From: Mycoplana rhizolycopersici
Lineage (GTDB): Bacteria; Pseudomonadota; Alphaproteobacteria; Rhizobiales; Rhizobiaceae
Reading direction: 5' to 3'
Length of the DNA: 64,000 nt
Assembly (NCBI RefSeq): GCF_013378445.1
Contig: NZ_JABXYK010000002.1
Coordinates: 186,001-250,000, forward strand
A program made the position numbers and the translations under genes. Below the pieces are notes generated by a model. That model was not told where the DNA came from. It was given only the letters and a program-made list of their open reading frames with translations, and ran no database searches. Each line of letters begins with the position of its first letter. Positions within the stretch are counted from its first letter, which is position 1. Shown in pieces: positions 1 through 9,311 of the stretch.

Positions 1-1
1 G

Positions 2-208
2 ATGCTGGCCTTGCCGGGTTTCCTCGGTGAAGCGACCGGTGCCGCTGCCGACGCACAGGCGCTCGCAGAGGGCTTTCGCCTCAGCGCCTATTTCCTGAAC
101 CGGCATGTATGCGAGCCGCGCGGACTGCAATTGTCCACCGCGCGGGAAGGCTTCGTGCAGGCGACACTGAAGGCGCTCGCAGCACGTTCTGCGGAGTTTG
201 CTTCATGA
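2..208 (+). CDS. recO: DNA repair protein RecO, C-terminal fragment
   Basis: Only the last 68 codons lie in the window; the frame is open at the left edge, so the gene starts outside. RecO helps load RecA at single-stranded gaps in the RecFOR pathway. The visible piece (LALPGFL, then [18 protein letters not shown]) resembles the helical C-terminal end of rhizobial RecO proteins, which typically carry an FLxRHVxEPRG motif near the end. The stop overlaps the next start by 4 nt (ATGA), so the two genes are probably co-translated. The assignment is from family memory on a short fragment. Confidence 0.75.
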   Translation: MLALPGFLGEATGAAADAQALAEGFRLSAYFLNRHVCEPRGLQLSTAREGFVQATLKALAARSAEFAS

Positions 209-714
209 ATGTCGAAATTTACCCGGGCCTGACCGTTTCCGGCGTCGGCACGCTGCCACTCGACGTTGTTACCCGTGACGGCGGGTTGAAGGTGATGCAG
301 GCCATGCTCGCCGGCGAACTTCCGGCACCCCCTATGGCAAAGACGCTTCGTTTCTCCCTCGCCGAGGTCGAAGAGGGTAGGGTGCTCTTCAAGGGTTTCC
401 CGACGCACGAGCATCTCAATCCGCTCGGATCCGTGCACGGCGGCTGGACCGCGACGGTGATGGATTCGGCGCTGGGCTGCGCCGTCTTTTCGACCGTGGC
501 GCCGGGCGAGGCCTACACGACCATCGAGTTCAAGGTGAACCTCGTCCGCCCGCTTCTTCCCGGCATGGGCGAGGTCTTTTGCGAGGGCCGCCTCGTCCAT
601 CGCGGCCGCACGATCGCGACGTCGGAGGCATGGATGCGCGATGCGAACGGCAAGCTGCTCGCCCACGGCACCGAGACCTGCGCCATCTTCCCGATCGCAA
701 ATCTGTCGCAGTAG
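205..714 (+). CDS. PaaI-family hotdog-fold thioesterase
   Basis: A 169-residue cytoplasmic protein of the hotdog thioesterase superfamily. The HGGW segment at about residue 77, followed by a helix beginning MDSALG, is the family's active-site region, and the [13 protein letters not shown] strand is typical of PaaI/YdiI-like acyl-CoA thioesterases. Substrate cannot be read from sequence; a short-chain or aromatic acyl-CoA is usual. The ATG at 205 overlaps the recO stop; an upstream in-frame start at 109 would lie inside recO and is not preferred. Confidence 0.82.
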   Translation: MNVEIYPGLTVSGVGTLPLDVVTRDGGLKVMQAMLAGELPAPPMAKTLRFSLAEVEEGRVLFKGFPTHEHLNPLGSVHGGWTATVMDSALGCAVFSTVAPGEAYTTIEFKVNLVRPLLPGMGEVFCEGRLVHRGRTIATSEAWMRDANGKLLAHGTETCAIFPIANLSQ

Positions 715-750
715 CCGGCCTCATGCGGGATCTGCGGGGCCGGTTTCTTT
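715..750 (+). terminator. Probable intrinsic terminator after the thioesterase gene
   Basis: A 6-bp inverted repeat (CCGGCC at 715-720, GGCCGG at 738-743) immediately follows the stop codon and is followed by TTTCTTT. The loop is long (17 nt), so strength is uncertain, but position and T-tract suit the end of the recO-thioesterase unit. Confidence 0.5.
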
Positions 751-845
751 AAAAGGACACACAGGTTAGGATTGTGGGCTGTGCTGCCGCCTTCATGGCA
801 GGCAGGCGGACAATGCGGCGGGGCAACCCGCGAAGCGGAGACGAA

Positions 846-3836
846 ATGGCGGAAATCCTGGCTCTGGTCGCCCTCATCCTGGCTATCACCGCGATGAATC
901 GGAGTCGTAAGAACGCGGCGAAACTCACTGAAGAGATTCGCAAACTTCGCGACGAACTCAACCTCATGAAAGCCGATGGAGTGCTCCCGGCCCCGCCGAT
1001 TGCGGCTGGCGCGGACGCTGCCCTGCCCGCACCTGCAGACGCAACAGCTGCGGACGGCGAGGCGCCGTTTGCCAGCCCCTGGTTGCAGGCGCGACAGGAG
1101 GCAGGAGGTACGGGCGAGCGTGCCCAAGGCGAGGCGGCCGGAGACGCCACGCAGGCGGTCGAGGCTCCCTCGTCGATGCCTGCTGCTGCCGCCGGCGGCG
1201 ACCTCACTCCCGTTCGCGAGAGCCTCGAAAGCCGGATCGGCGCGCGCTGGGCCGTGTGGGTCGGCGGGCTGGCGCTGGCGCTCGGCGGGATCTTCATGGT
1301 GAAGTATGCAATCGAGAGCGGCGTTCTCAGCCCGGCCGTCCGCCTCTGGCTGGCCGCACTCTTCGGGCTTGCGCTCGTCGCCGTCGGCGAGGTGATCCGC
1401 CGCAGGGGGCAGCCGGTTGCGGCGCAGCCGTTCCAGAACGCGATGATCCCCGGCGTGCTGACCGCGGCCGGCGTCGTGACCTTGTTCGGCGCAACCTATG
1501 TCGCCCACGGCTTCTATGGCTTCATGGGGGCGCCCCTGACGTTCGTGCTCCTTGCGGGCATCGCGGTCGCGACCATCGGCCTGTCGCTCCTGCACGGCCA
1601 GGCGCTCGCCGGCCTCGGTCTGCTCGCCTCCATGGTGACGCCGCTTCTGGTCTCGACGGACGAGCCCGATCCGAGGCGCCTCTTTGCCTATCTCACCATT
1701 GCCTGGCTTGCCACCCTGGCGGCCTCGCGTTTCCGCCGCTGGCAGGCGGTGCCGGCGCTGGCCAATGCCGGGCTTGGGCTCTGGGCGCTGCTCTATCTGG
1801 CGGCCGCCGACAGCGTGCAGGTGCTGCCGCTGACGCTCGCTCTGATCGTCATGCTGGCCGGCGTCGCCCTGCTCTGGCCGGGCAGCCAGTCGCCGCAGGA
1901 TGCGATGTCTGCCGCAAGCGTGGATGCCATCGCCGATGGCACCAGACAGCCGTCCGAGGCGGAGATCGCTACTGCCGCGCCACGGGAGGCATCCGCGATG
2001 GCTGCCGCATCCGATGGCGCAGCCATGCCGGCATCCATTCGGGTCATGGGGCGCTGGCAGCGCATCCTCGCCCCCGCCTTCATGCCCGTTTCGCTCAGTG
2101 CCGCGATAGCAGCCACCCTGCCGGCGATCGTGCTTGCCTTTCTCCATCCGCTGCCGGGTTCCGCTGCAGCGGCGTTTGCAGCACTCGCCCTGGCGCTTGC
2201 CGCCCTCGGTGCCTTCCGAGCCTGGGCGCTCTATCCGGCTGTGCTGGCCCATCTTTGCGCACTTGCAGGGACCATGGTCCTCGCAGGTCTGTCCGGACGC
2301 CTGGCGCTCGAAACGTTGATGTCGCTGCCCGGACAGCCGTCCTTTGACAGTGCCGCGCCTATCTCTGTCGCAGGTTCCGCCCCCGTCAACCTGCTGCTGC
2401 TTCTGTCCGCCGGTCTGGCGCTCGTTGGCGCTGCGGGAATACGCCTGTGGCGAGAGAAGGCCCCAGCGCACGCGGCACTCTGCAGCCTGCTCATGGCGGC
2501 GTTCCCCGTGGCAATCGCAGCCCTCAGCTTCGCCGCCTTCGGCAATCTCTCGCTCGACGTGAGGCATGGGCTGTTTGCGCTTGCCGTAGGACTTCTCTTC
2601 TTTGCCGGTGCCGAGGTGTTTTCGCGCACAATGACGGAGGAAAGGGGCCGGGTGGCGGAGCTGCCGCAATGGGCGCTGGTCTCCGGCGGCTTCGCCTTTC
2701 TCGTGCTGGCGCTCTTCGCGCTGACCGACGGGCTGGCCACGACGCTGCTCGTGACCCTTCTTGGTTTTGCGATGGTGCTTTCGACCTGCCTGCGCCCCTG
2801 GCCGGTGCTGCCGTGGGCTATGGTCGGTGCTGCACTCGTCGTTGCGGTCCGCATCGGTTGGGAGCCCACCATCGTCGGTGCGGTCAATCTGTCGAAGACG
2901 CCGCTCTTCAACCAGTTGCTGCCCGGATATGGCGGGCCGGCGCTGCTGCTTGCCCTTTCGGCCTATCTGCTCCGCGCGTGGCCGGGCGAGCGGGCGCGCA
3001 ATCTCCTGCAGGCGCTCGCCTGCCTTTTCGTGCTCCTGGCCGTCGCCATCCTCGTGCGCCATGCGATGAACGGCGGGGTGCTCGACAGTGCTGCGCCGAC
3101 GCTGGGCAAACAGGCGATCTATACGCTGCTTGCCGCCGGCGCGTCGGCCGTGCTGATGACGCTCGACCTGAAGTCGCCCAGTCCTGTGTTCCGCTACGGT
3201 TCGATGACGATCGGTGGGCTGTCGATGCTGTCGATCCTGTCGGCGCACTTCTTCGCGCTCAACCCCTATTTTACGGGGGAGCTGACCGGACGCTGGCCGT
3301 TCTTCAACCTGCTGCTGGTCGGCTACCTGCTGCCCGGCCTCGCCTTTGCCGGGCTGGCCTGGTATGCGCGCGGCCGGCGTCCGGCGCCCTATGTGACCCT
3401 GCTCGCGCTGACGGGGGCGGCACTGGTCTTCGCCTGGATTTCTCTTTCGGTCCGGCGCTACTGGCACGGCGAAGGCATTGCCGACTGGAAAGGTTTCCTG
3501 CAGGGCGAGACCTATACCTACTCCGTCGTCTGGCTTCTGACGGGCGTGGCACTGCTGGTGCTCGGCTTGCGCTTCGATGCCAGAAGCCTGCGTCTTGCCT
3601 CGGCGGCACTGGTGTTCGTCGCCGTGATCAAGGCGTTTCTGGTCGACATGTCCAATCTGGAAGGAATCCTTCGCGCCCTGTCCTTCATCGGTCTCGGCGC
3701 GGTGCTGATCGGTATCGGGCTGTTCTACCAGAAAATTCTCTCCGGGCGGGGCGCGCCACCGCTCGGAAACACGTCTGCGCCTCATGCGCCGACCGGCAAC
3801 GCAGGCGAGAGCAGGGGGATGCTGAACGCCGAATAG
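846..3836 (+). CDS. DUF2339 polytopic membrane protein
   Basis: A 996-residue inner-membrane protein of the DUF2339 family, of unknown function. An N-terminal hydrophobic helix (about residues 1-18) is followed by a charged, probably coiled-coil stretch (about 20-45), an Ala/Pro-rich linker to about residue 140, and then many hydrophobic segments to residue ~970, with a polar insertion near residues 350-400. Start at 846 is chosen because GCGGAG precedes it; 24 further in-frame codons upstream look non-coding. The size and number of membrane spans match the family. It stands alone between a terminator-like hairpin and the MOSC gene. Confidence 0.85.
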   Translation: MAEILALVALILAITAMNRSRKNAAKLTEEIRKLRDELNLMKADGVLPAPPIAAGADAALPAPADATAADGEAPFASPWLQARQEAGGTGERAQGEAAGDATQAVEAPSSMPAAAAGGDLTPVRESLESRIGARWAVWVGGLALALGGIFMVKYAIESGVLSPAVRLWLAALFGLALVAVGEVIRRRGQPVAAQPFQNAMIPGVLTAAGVVTLFGATYVAHGFYGFMGAPLTFVLLAGIAVATIGLSLLHGQALAGLGLLASMVTPLLVSTDEPDPRRLFAYLTIAWLATLAASRFRRWQAVPALANAGLGLWALLYLAAADSVQVLPLTLALIVMLAGVALLWPGSQSPQDAMSAASVDAIADGTRQPSEAEIATAAPREASAMAAASDGAAMPASIRVMGRWQRILAPAFMPVSLSAAIAATLPAIVLAFLHPLPGSAAAAFAALALALAALGAFRAWALYPAVLAHLCALAGTMVLAGLSGRLALETLMSLPGQPSFDSAAPISVAGSAPVNLLLLLSAGLALVGAAGIRLWREKAPAHAALCSLLMAAFPVAIAALSFAAFGNLSLDVRHGLFALAVGLLFFAGAEVFSRTMTEERGRVAELPQWALVSGGFAFLVLALFALTDGLATTLLVTLLGFAMVLSTCLRPWPVLPWAMVGAALVVAVRIGWEPTIVGAVNLSKTPLFNQLLPGYGGPALLLALSAYLLRAWPGERARNLLQALACLFVLLAVAILVRHAMNGGVLDSAAPTLGKQAIYTLLAAGASAVLMTLDLKSPSPVFRYGSMTIGGLSMLSILSAHFFALNPYFTGELTGRWPFFNLLLVGYLLPGLAFAGLAWYARGRRPAPYVTLLALTGAALVFAWISLSVRRYWHGEGIADWKGFLQGETYTYSVVWLLTGVALLVLGLRFDARSLRLASAALVFVAVIKAFLVDMSNLEGILRALSFIGLGAVLIGIGLFYQKILSGRGAPPLGNTSAPHAPTGNAGESRGMLNAE

Positions 3837-3968
3837 CGCCCGATCGCGCCAGTTGCCGTTGGCGGTCGGAAAAGGGGGGGAAAACGCCCCGTTCCTGTCT
3901 GCTGCCAATTCGGTTAAGGAGGTAGCCGGTATCCACTTCCCCGGACGCAACCCGGAAAGGTTCAACCC

Positions 3969-4844
3969 ATGATGGCCACGAAAGACGACGCCCCCGACAT
4001 GACGGTCGCGGCCCTGAACATCCATCCCCTGAAGAGCGGCCGCGCGATCCCCATGAGCGAGGTCTCGGTCCGTCTCGACGGCTTTGCTGACGACCGGCGT
4101 TTCATGCTGACCGATCCTGCCGGGCGCTTCATCACCCAGCGCGAACTGCAGGCCCTTGCGCAGGTCGAGGCCCATCCGGTGGACGGAACGATCCGGCTGG
4201 CGATGAACGGCCGCTCGGTCGCGCCCACCTTCGATCCGTCCCGCCGCGCCGCGGTCACGGTCTGGGACAGCAGCGTCGATGCCGCTGTCGCGGACGAAAA
4301 CACAAACGGTGTGCTCTCCGAATGGCTCGGCCGCGACGTGCAACTGGTGCACATGGACCAGCAGGCGAGCCGCCTGGAAGGCGAGGCGTGGGCCGGTAGG
4401 CCGGTTCCGGTCGGTTTCACCGACGGTTTCCCGGTGCTGATCACCACGACCGGATCGCTCGCCGACCTGAACCGCACGCTTGTGGCCAAGGGACAGGAGC
4501 CTGTCGGCATGGACCGCTTCCGCACCAACATCCTTATCGCGCACGATGGCGCCTGGGACGAGGATCTGTGGGAAGCCGTCGAAATCGGCGGCATCGTCTT
4601 CGATCTCGTCAAGCCGTGCTCTCGCTGCATCATGACGACGCAGGACCAGACGACGGGCGAACGCATCGGCGGCAATCCGATCCAGGGGCTGGCCGAAAAG
4701 CGCATGTCGGCCGACCGCCGCGTCGCTGGTGTTCTGTTCGGCTGGAATGCGGTGCCGCGCACGGAAGGCCGGCTGCGGCTCGGCGATACCGTAACGGTGA
4801 TTGGCCAACGTCCTGAGCGCTGGCCGATGAAGGTGAGGGGCTGA
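3969..4844 (+). CDS. MOSC domain protein (YcbX/mARC-like)
   Basis: 291 residues with an N-terminal MOSC beta-barrel domain (VAALNIHPLKSGRAI at the start) and a C-terminal MOSC domain. The PCSRCIMTTQD segment near residue 218 carries the conserved cysteine that in this family binds the molybdenum cofactor. Relatives (YcbX, mARC) reduce N-hydroxylated compounds using electrons from a partner; here no fused ferredoxin domain is present, so a separate reductase would be needed. GGAAAGG lies 8 nt before the tandem ATGATG. Substrate is unknown. Confidence 0.85.
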   Translation: MMATKDDAPDMTVAALNIHPLKSGRAIPMSEVSVRLDGFADDRRFMLTDPAGRFITQRELQALAQVEAHPVDGTIRLAMNGRSVAPTFDPSRRAAVTVWDSSVDAAVADENTNGVLSEWLGRDVQLVHMDQQASRLEGEAWAGRPVPVGFTDGFPVLITTTGSLADLNRTLVAKGQEPVGMDRFRTNILIAHDGAWDEDLWEAVEIGGIVFDLVKPCSRCIMTTQDQTTGERIGGNPIQGLAEKRMSADRRVAGVLFGWNAVPRTEGRLRLGDTVTVIGQRPERWPMKVRG

Positions 4845-4968
4845 ACCCGATCCGGCCGACGGCCGCCTGCATATCAACGCGGCTGATCGATTGCTCAATT
4901 TAATTCACTTTTTCGCATCGATGAGGGACTCTATTTTATGGCTCCTCAAGGACGGAATGGAGCCGCCG

Positions 4969-6207
4969 ATGTCTGCCACTACCTCGACCGATGCCGGCGC
5001 CGTACGTCGCGATCACATGCCCTGGCTCATCATCGCCGCCGGATCGATCGTCGCCATGCTGACCTTCGGCCCGCGCTCGGCGATGGGCTTTTTCCAGTTG
5101 CCGATGCTGCAGGACACCGGCTGGGACCGCACGACCTTCGGCCTGGCGATGGCGGTGCAGAACCTCTGCTGGGGACTGAGCCAACCCATCTTCGGCGCCG
5201 TGGCGGACAAATACGGCACTTGGCGCGTGCTTGCCCTGTCCGGCATCCTCTACGCATCGGGCCTGTTCCTCATGTCGCTCGGTGGCTCCGAGGCGACGCT
5301 GCATATCGGCGGCGGCGTGCTGGTCGGTCTTGGCGTCGGCTCCGGCTCCTTCGGCATCGTGCTGTCGGCATTCGCCCGGCATGTCACGCCGCAGCAGCGC
5401 TCGATGGCTTTCGGCATCGGCACCGCAGCCGGTTCGGCGGGCATGTTCCTTTTCGCGCCGCTGAGCCAGGGGCTGATCTCTGCGCTCGGCTGGTCGGACA
5501 GCCTCGTCGTTCTCGGCGCCCTGATGCTGCTCGTGCCGTTGTTCGCCATACCCCTGCGCGGCAATTCGTCGAGCGGGCGCGGCAACGAGGCGGCGTTTCA
5601 GCAGACCGTGGCGCAGGCGCTGACCGAGGCGCTCAGTCATCGCAGCTATCTGCTGCTCGTCGCCGGCTTCTTCGTCTGCGGCTATCAGGTAGCCTTCATC
5701 ACCGCGCATTTCCCGGCCTATATCGGCGATATCGGCATCGATGCGCGCTACGCGGTGATTGCGCTCGCCCTGATCGGCTTCTTCAACATCATCGGCTCGC
5801 TCGCCTCCGGCGTCATAAGCCAGCACTATTCCAAGCCCTATTTCCTGGCGCTGATCTATCTCGCCCGCTCGGTGGCGGTCGCGGCCTTCCTGCTCCTGCC
5901 GCAGTCGCCGACGTCGGTGATCGTCTTCGCCATCGTCATGGGGCTGTTGTGGCTCTCGACCGTGCCGCCCACCAACGCGCTGGTGGCGATCATGTTCGGA
6001 ACGCGCCATCTCGGCCTGCTCGGCGGCATCGTTTTCCTGTCGCACCAGGTCGGCTCGTTCCTGGGCGTGTGGATGGGCGGCTATCTCTACGACCACTTCG
6101 GGACCTATGATCCCGTATGGTGGTTCGGTGTCGTGCTCGGCCTCTTCGCCGCGATCGTCCATATGCCGATACGCGAACAGCCGGTAGGCCGTCCGGCGTT
6201 CGCCTGA
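4969..6207 (+). CDS. Major facilitator superfamily transporter
   Basis: A 412-residue MFS protein with about 12 predicted membrane helices; the N-terminal half contains the GxxxDKYGTWRVL-type loop 2-3 motif (FGAVADKYGTWRVLA) seen in the OFA/monocarboxylate-like groups. Substrate cannot be deduced. GGAG sits 6 nt before the ATG at 4969, which is therefore preferred over in-frame starts at 4891 and 4957. It lies directly upstream of nadABC in the same orientation but a terminator-like hairpin separates them, so a role in pyridine uptake is only a possibility. Confidence 0.85.
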   Translation: MSATTSTDAGAVRRDHMPWLIIAAGSIVAMLTFGPRSAMGFFQLPMLQDTGWDRTTFGLAMAVQNLCWGLSQPIFGAVADKYGTWRVLALSGILYASGLFLMSLGGSEATLHIGGGVLVGLGVGSGSFGIVLSAFARHVTPQQRSMAFGIGTAAGSAGMFLFAPLSQGLISALGWSDSLVVLGALMLLVPLFAIPLRGNSSSGRGNEAAFQQTVAQALTEALSHRSYLLLVAGFFVCGYQVAFITAHFPAYIGDIGIDARYAVIALALIGFFNIIGSLASGVISQHYSKPYFLALIYLARSVAVAAFLLLPQSPTSVIVFAIVMGLLWLSTVPPTNALVAIMFGTRHLGLLGGIVFLSHQVGSFLGVWMGGYLYDHFGTYDPVWWFGVVLGLFAAIVHMPIREQPVGRPAFA

Positions 6208-6223
6208 GTTTTTACGAGGTCCG

Positions 6224-6247
6224 GCTGCCCGTCTTTGTGCGGGCAGC
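6224..6247. other. Strong hairpin after the MFS gene
   Basis: A perfect 8-bp inverted repeat (GCTGCCCG at 6224-6231, CGGGCAGC at 6240-6247) with an 8-nt T-rich loop lies 16 nt past the MFS stop. There is no T-tract, so it may protect the 3' end or pause polymerase ahead of the better terminator that follows. Confidence 0.4.
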
Positions 6248-6285
6248 GCCTTGCAAACCGTCACAAAACTTTCTAAATCAAACGC

Positions 6286-6307
6286 CGCCGGCGACGCCGG
6301 TTTTATT
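6286..6307 (+). terminator. Intrinsic terminator between MFS gene and nadA
   Basis: A short GC stem (CCGGC at 6288-6292, GCCGG at 6296-6300, 3-nt loop) is followed directly by TTTTATTT. It ends the MFS transcript just before the regulatory region of nadA. Confidence 0.55.
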
Positions 6308-6319
6308 TGGCTTCAGTTA

Positions 6320-6334
6320 TGCTCAATATGAGCA
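6320..6334. promoter_or_regulatory. Candidate NadQ operator upstream of nadABC
   Basis: TGCTCAATATGAGCA is a perfect dyad with 6-bp arms (TGCTCA/TGAGCA) and a 3-nt spacer, placed 43 nt before the nadA start and after the terminator. Rhizobial nadABC operons are repressed by NadQ, and a gene for that protein is present at 13321-14289, so this is the most likely NadQ site. The motif match is from memory and inference; no -10/-35 pair could be fixed with confidence. Confidence 0.6.
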
Positions 6335-6376
6335 AAATTGGAGGCCGCCTATGACGGCACAGGAGGAGGAGTGGTC

Positions 6377-7456
6377 ATGACCCAGCTTGCTACCCGGTCG
6401 GCCGATGCCATGGAGGCTGTGCCGCAAACCGCGGCTGCGCGCTTCGGCATCGCCGAGATGCCCGATCTGACCTTCACGCCGGAGGTCGCGCGCGAGACCG
6501 AACATCTCTATGAGCGGGTCAGGAAGTTCATTCCGGCGATCGAGTGGCCGGTCTACGCCCCTTACGTGCATGCCATCAACCGGCTGAAGAAAGAGCGCGG
6601 GGCGGTAATCCTCGCCCACAACTACCAGACGCCGGAGATTTTCCATTGCGTGGCCGACATCGTCGGCGACAGCCTGCAGCTCGCCCGTGACGCGACCAGG
6701 GTCGATGCGGAGATCATCGTCCAGTGCGGCGTGCACTTCATGGCCGAGACGTCGAAGCTGCTCAATCCGGAAAAGACCGTGCTGATCCCGGATGCGAAGG
6801 CTGGCTGCTCGCTCTCCGAATCGATCACCGGCGCCGACGTGCGGCTGCTGAAGCAGCGCTATCCCGGCGTCCCCGTCGTCACCTATGTCAACACGTCCGC
6901 AGACGTGAAGGCGGAGACCGATATCTGCTGCACCTCCTCCAACGTGCTTTCGGTGGTCGAAAGCCTGGACAGCGACACCGTTCTCTGCATCCCCGACGAA
7001 TATCTGGCGATGAACGTCGCCCGGCAGACGAACAAGAAGATCCTGACCTGGAAGGGCCATTGCGAGGTGCATGAGCGCTTCACCGCCGCCGAACTGCTCG
7101 CCTACAAGGAAGCCGACCCGTCTATCGAGATTATCGGCCATCCCGAGTGCCATCCCGATGTGATCGCGGTGTGCGATTTCTCCGGATCGACCGCGGGCAT
7201 GATCAATTACGTCAAGGACAACCGCCCCTCCCGCGTTCTGCTCGTCACCGAATGCTCGATGGCATCGAACATTCAGGCGGAAGTGGAAGGCGTCGACTTC
7301 ATCAAGCCGTGCAACCTCTGTCCGCACATGAAGCGCATCACGCTGCCGAAGATCCTCGACAGCCTTGTGTTCATGACGGAGGAGGTTCTGGTCGATCCGG
7401 CAATCGCCGACCGCGCCCGCCTCGCCGTCGAGCGGATGGTGAACCTGAAGCAGTAG
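6377..7456 (+). CDS. nadA: Quinolinate synthase NadA
   Basis: A 359-residue enzyme that condenses iminoaspartate with dihydroxyacetone phosphate to quinolinate, the second step of de novo NAD synthesis. Three cysteines suited to bind the 4Fe-4S cluster are seen at about C144 (KAGCSLS), C229 (WKGHCEVH) and C315 (NLCPHM). The [10 protein letters not shown] segment near residue 80 is the family signature. The start at 6377 has a strong GGAGGAGGAG Shine-Dalgarno. First gene of nadA-nadB-nadC; likely NadQ-regulated through the dyad at 6320. Confidence 0.97.
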   Translation: MTQLATRSADAMEAVPQTAAARFGIAEMPDLTFTPEVARETEHLYERVRKFIPAIEWPVYAPYVHAINRLKKERGAVILAHNYQTPEIFHCVADIVGDSLQLARDATRVDAEIIVQCGVHFMAETSKLLNPEKTVLIPDAKAGCSLSESITGADVRLLKQRYPGVPVVTYVNTSADVKAETDICCTSSNVLSVVESLDSDTVLCIPDEYLAMNVARQTNKKILTWKGHCEVHERFTAAELLAYKEADPSIEIIGHPECHPDVIAVCDFSGSTAGMINYVKDNRPSRVLLVTECSMASNIQAEVEGVDFIKPCNLCPHMKRITLPKILDSLVFMTEEVLVDPAIADRARLAVERMVNLKQ

Positions 7457-7537
7457 CGCGGGGCGCTCGCGGCCCCGGCACGCAGTTTGGAGAGAGGGCG
7501 CGCGACAGATCATTCCCGTTTGTCCCGATCGCCCTGG

Positions 7538-7654
7538 CCCCTCATCCCCCTGCCGGGACATTCTCCCCGCAGACGGGGAGAAGGAGGAAGGCGGCAAGCC
7601 GATCGCTCCTCGCCCCGCTTGTGGGGAGAGGATGCCGGCAGGCAGGTGAGGGGG
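7538..7654. repeat. RIME-like palindromic intergenic element
   Basis: The nadA-nadB gap is filled by nested inverted repeats: outer arms CCCTCATCCCCCTGCC / GGCAGGTGAGGGG, an inner hairpin TTCTCCCC-GCAGAC-GGGGAGAA (7561-7582), and a second GC hairpin around 7606-7630. Sequence and architecture match the Rhizobium-specific intergenic mosaic elements (RIMEs). In RNA it would form a large fold inside the nad operon message. Confidence 0.75.
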
Positions 7655-7688
7655 CGGATCAGTCGTGAGCGCCTTGGAGGAGTAGGAC

Positions 7689-9287
7689 ATGCCCATGGAA
7701 AGTTTCCGTCCGCAATCATGGAACGCCATCGATGACATCGTCATCGTCGGCGGCGGGCTCGCCGGCCTCTTCTGCGCGCTGAAGCTCAGCCCGCGCCCGG
7801 TGACGATCCTGGCGGCGGCCCCCATCGGCCATGGTGCCTCCTCGGCCTGGGCGCAGGGCGGCATCGCCGCTGCGATGAGCCCCGGCGACACGTTCGACAA
7901 GCACGTGGCCGACACGCTCGAAGCCGGTGCGGGGATTGTCGACGAGAAGATGGCGCGCTCCATGGTTTCGGAGGCGCCGGCCCGTATTCACGATCTTCTT
8001 GAATACGGCGTTCCCTTCGACCGCGACCTCGAAGGCAAGCTGCTGCTCTCGCGCGAGGCCGCGCATTCGGAGCGCCGCATCGTGCGGGTCCGTGGCGACA
8101 TGGCCGGCAAGGCGATCATGGAGGCGCTGATCGCCGCCGTCCGCAAGACGCCCTCGATCCGGGTGCTGGAAGGCTACGTGGTCGAGGAACTGGTGCGTGA
8201 AGGCCGATTCATCTCCGGCGTCGTCGCCCGTCCCGATGCCGGCCAGTCGACGAAGCGGGTTCATTTTCCGGCCCGCGCCGTCGTGCTGTGCTCCGGCGGC
8301 GTCGGACATCTCTATGCCGTGACCACCAATCCCTGGGAGGCCTGCGGGCAGGGCGTCGGCATGGCAGCGCGCGCCGGCGCGATCATTGCCGATCCGGAGT
8401 TCGTCCAGTTCCACCCGACCGCGATCAATATCGGCCGCGATCCGGCGCCGCTCGCCACCGAAGCGCTGCGCGGCGACGGCGCCCATCTGGTGAATGCGGC
8501 GGGGAGGCGGTTCATGCCGGACATCCATCCCGACGGCGAACTGGCGCCCCGCGACATCGTCTCGCGCGGTGTCTTCGCCGAAGTCCAGGCCGGCCGTGGC
8601 GCCTTTCTCGACTGCACCAAGGCGGTGGGCAAGCATTTCCCGGATATGTTCCCGACCGTCTATGCGTCCTGCATGCAGGCGGGCATCGACCCGGTGAAGC
8701 AGCCGATCCCCGTCGTGCCGGCGGTGCACTATCACATGGGCGGCGTGCTGACGGATGCGGAAGGGCGCACCTCCATAGACGGTCTATGGGCCGCGGGTGA
8801 GGTGACGTCCACCGGCGTTCATGGCGCGAACCGGCTGGCCTCGAACTCGTTGCTGGAGGCTGTCGTCTTCGCCGCCCGCATCGCCGACAACATCAAGGGC
8901 ATGCTGCCGGAACCGCAGCGGGTCGACTGGGGCAAGGACGCCGGCGAGAGCGACGATCCGGTGACGCTCGAGGACAGCCCGGCGCTGACGAAGCTGCGCG
9001 GACTGATGAGCGATCACGTCGGCGTCATCCGCAGCCGCGACGGCCTGAAGCAGGCAATTCGCGCGATTGCCGAGCTGGAACGCGCCAACAGCCGCATGCG
9101 CTTCCACAACATCGTGACGACGGCCAAGCTGATCGCCGTCGGTGCCTATCTGCGCGAGGAGAGCCGCGGCGGCCATTTCCGGTCGGACTTCCCCGAACAG
9201 CGCAAGGCCTGGCAGCACCGCACCTATATGACGCTCGCCGATGCGGATCGCGTGGTGTCCGAACTGCCGGAAACCGCAGCGGCGTAG
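7689..9287 (+). CDS. nadB: L-aspartate oxidase NadB
   Basis: A 532-residue FAD-dependent oxidase producing iminoaspartate, the first step of de novo NAD synthesis. The dinucleotide-binding motif VGGGLAGL is at about residues 20-27; [11 protein letters not shown], the FHPTA substrate segment and the VHYHMGG and [15 protein letters not shown] motifs follow in the order expected for the succinate dehydrogenase/fumarate reductase flavoprotein family. GGAGGAG precedes the ATG. The 232-bp gap from nadA holds a RIME-like element, but the three nad genes still look like one operon. Confidence 0.97.
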   Translation: MPMESFRPQSWNAIDDIVIVGGGLAGLFCALKLSPRPVTILAAAPIGHGASSAWAQGGIAAAMSPGDTFDKHVADTLEAGAGIVDEKMARSMVSEAPARIHDLLEYGVPFDRDLEGKLLLSREAAHSERRIVRVRGDMAGKAIMEALIAAVRKTPSIRVLEGYVVEELVREGRFISGVVARPDAGQSTKRVHFPARAVVLCSGGVGHLYAVTTNPWEACGQGVGMAARAGAIIADPEFVQFHPTAINIGRDPAPLATEALRGDGAHLVNAAGRRFMPDIHPDGELAPRDIVSRGVFAEVQAGRGAFLDCTKAVGKHFPDMFPTVYASCMQAGIDPVKQPIPVVPAVHYHMGGVLTDAEGRTSIDGLWAAGEVTSTGVHGANRLASNSLLEAVVFAARIADNIKGMLPEPQRVDWGKDAGESDDPVTLEDSPALTKLRGLMSDHVGVIRSRDGLKQAIRAIAELERANSRMRFHNIVTTAKLIAVGAYLREESRGGHFRSDFPEQRKAWQHRTYMTLADADRVVSELPETAAA

Positions 9288-9311
9288 CGCGCGTATGCAC
9301 AGAAGGAAACA

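Noticed and set aside
513-4898. A 1461-codon open frame on the minus strand
   Set aside because: It lies opposite the thioesterase, DUF2339 and MOSC genes, its product is His/Arg/Gln-rich without domains, and such long antisense frames are common in GC-rich DNA because stop codons are rare.
4936-6264. A 442-codon open frame on the minus strand
   Set aside because: It is antisense to the MFS transporter gene and encodes a charged low-complexity sequence with no motif.
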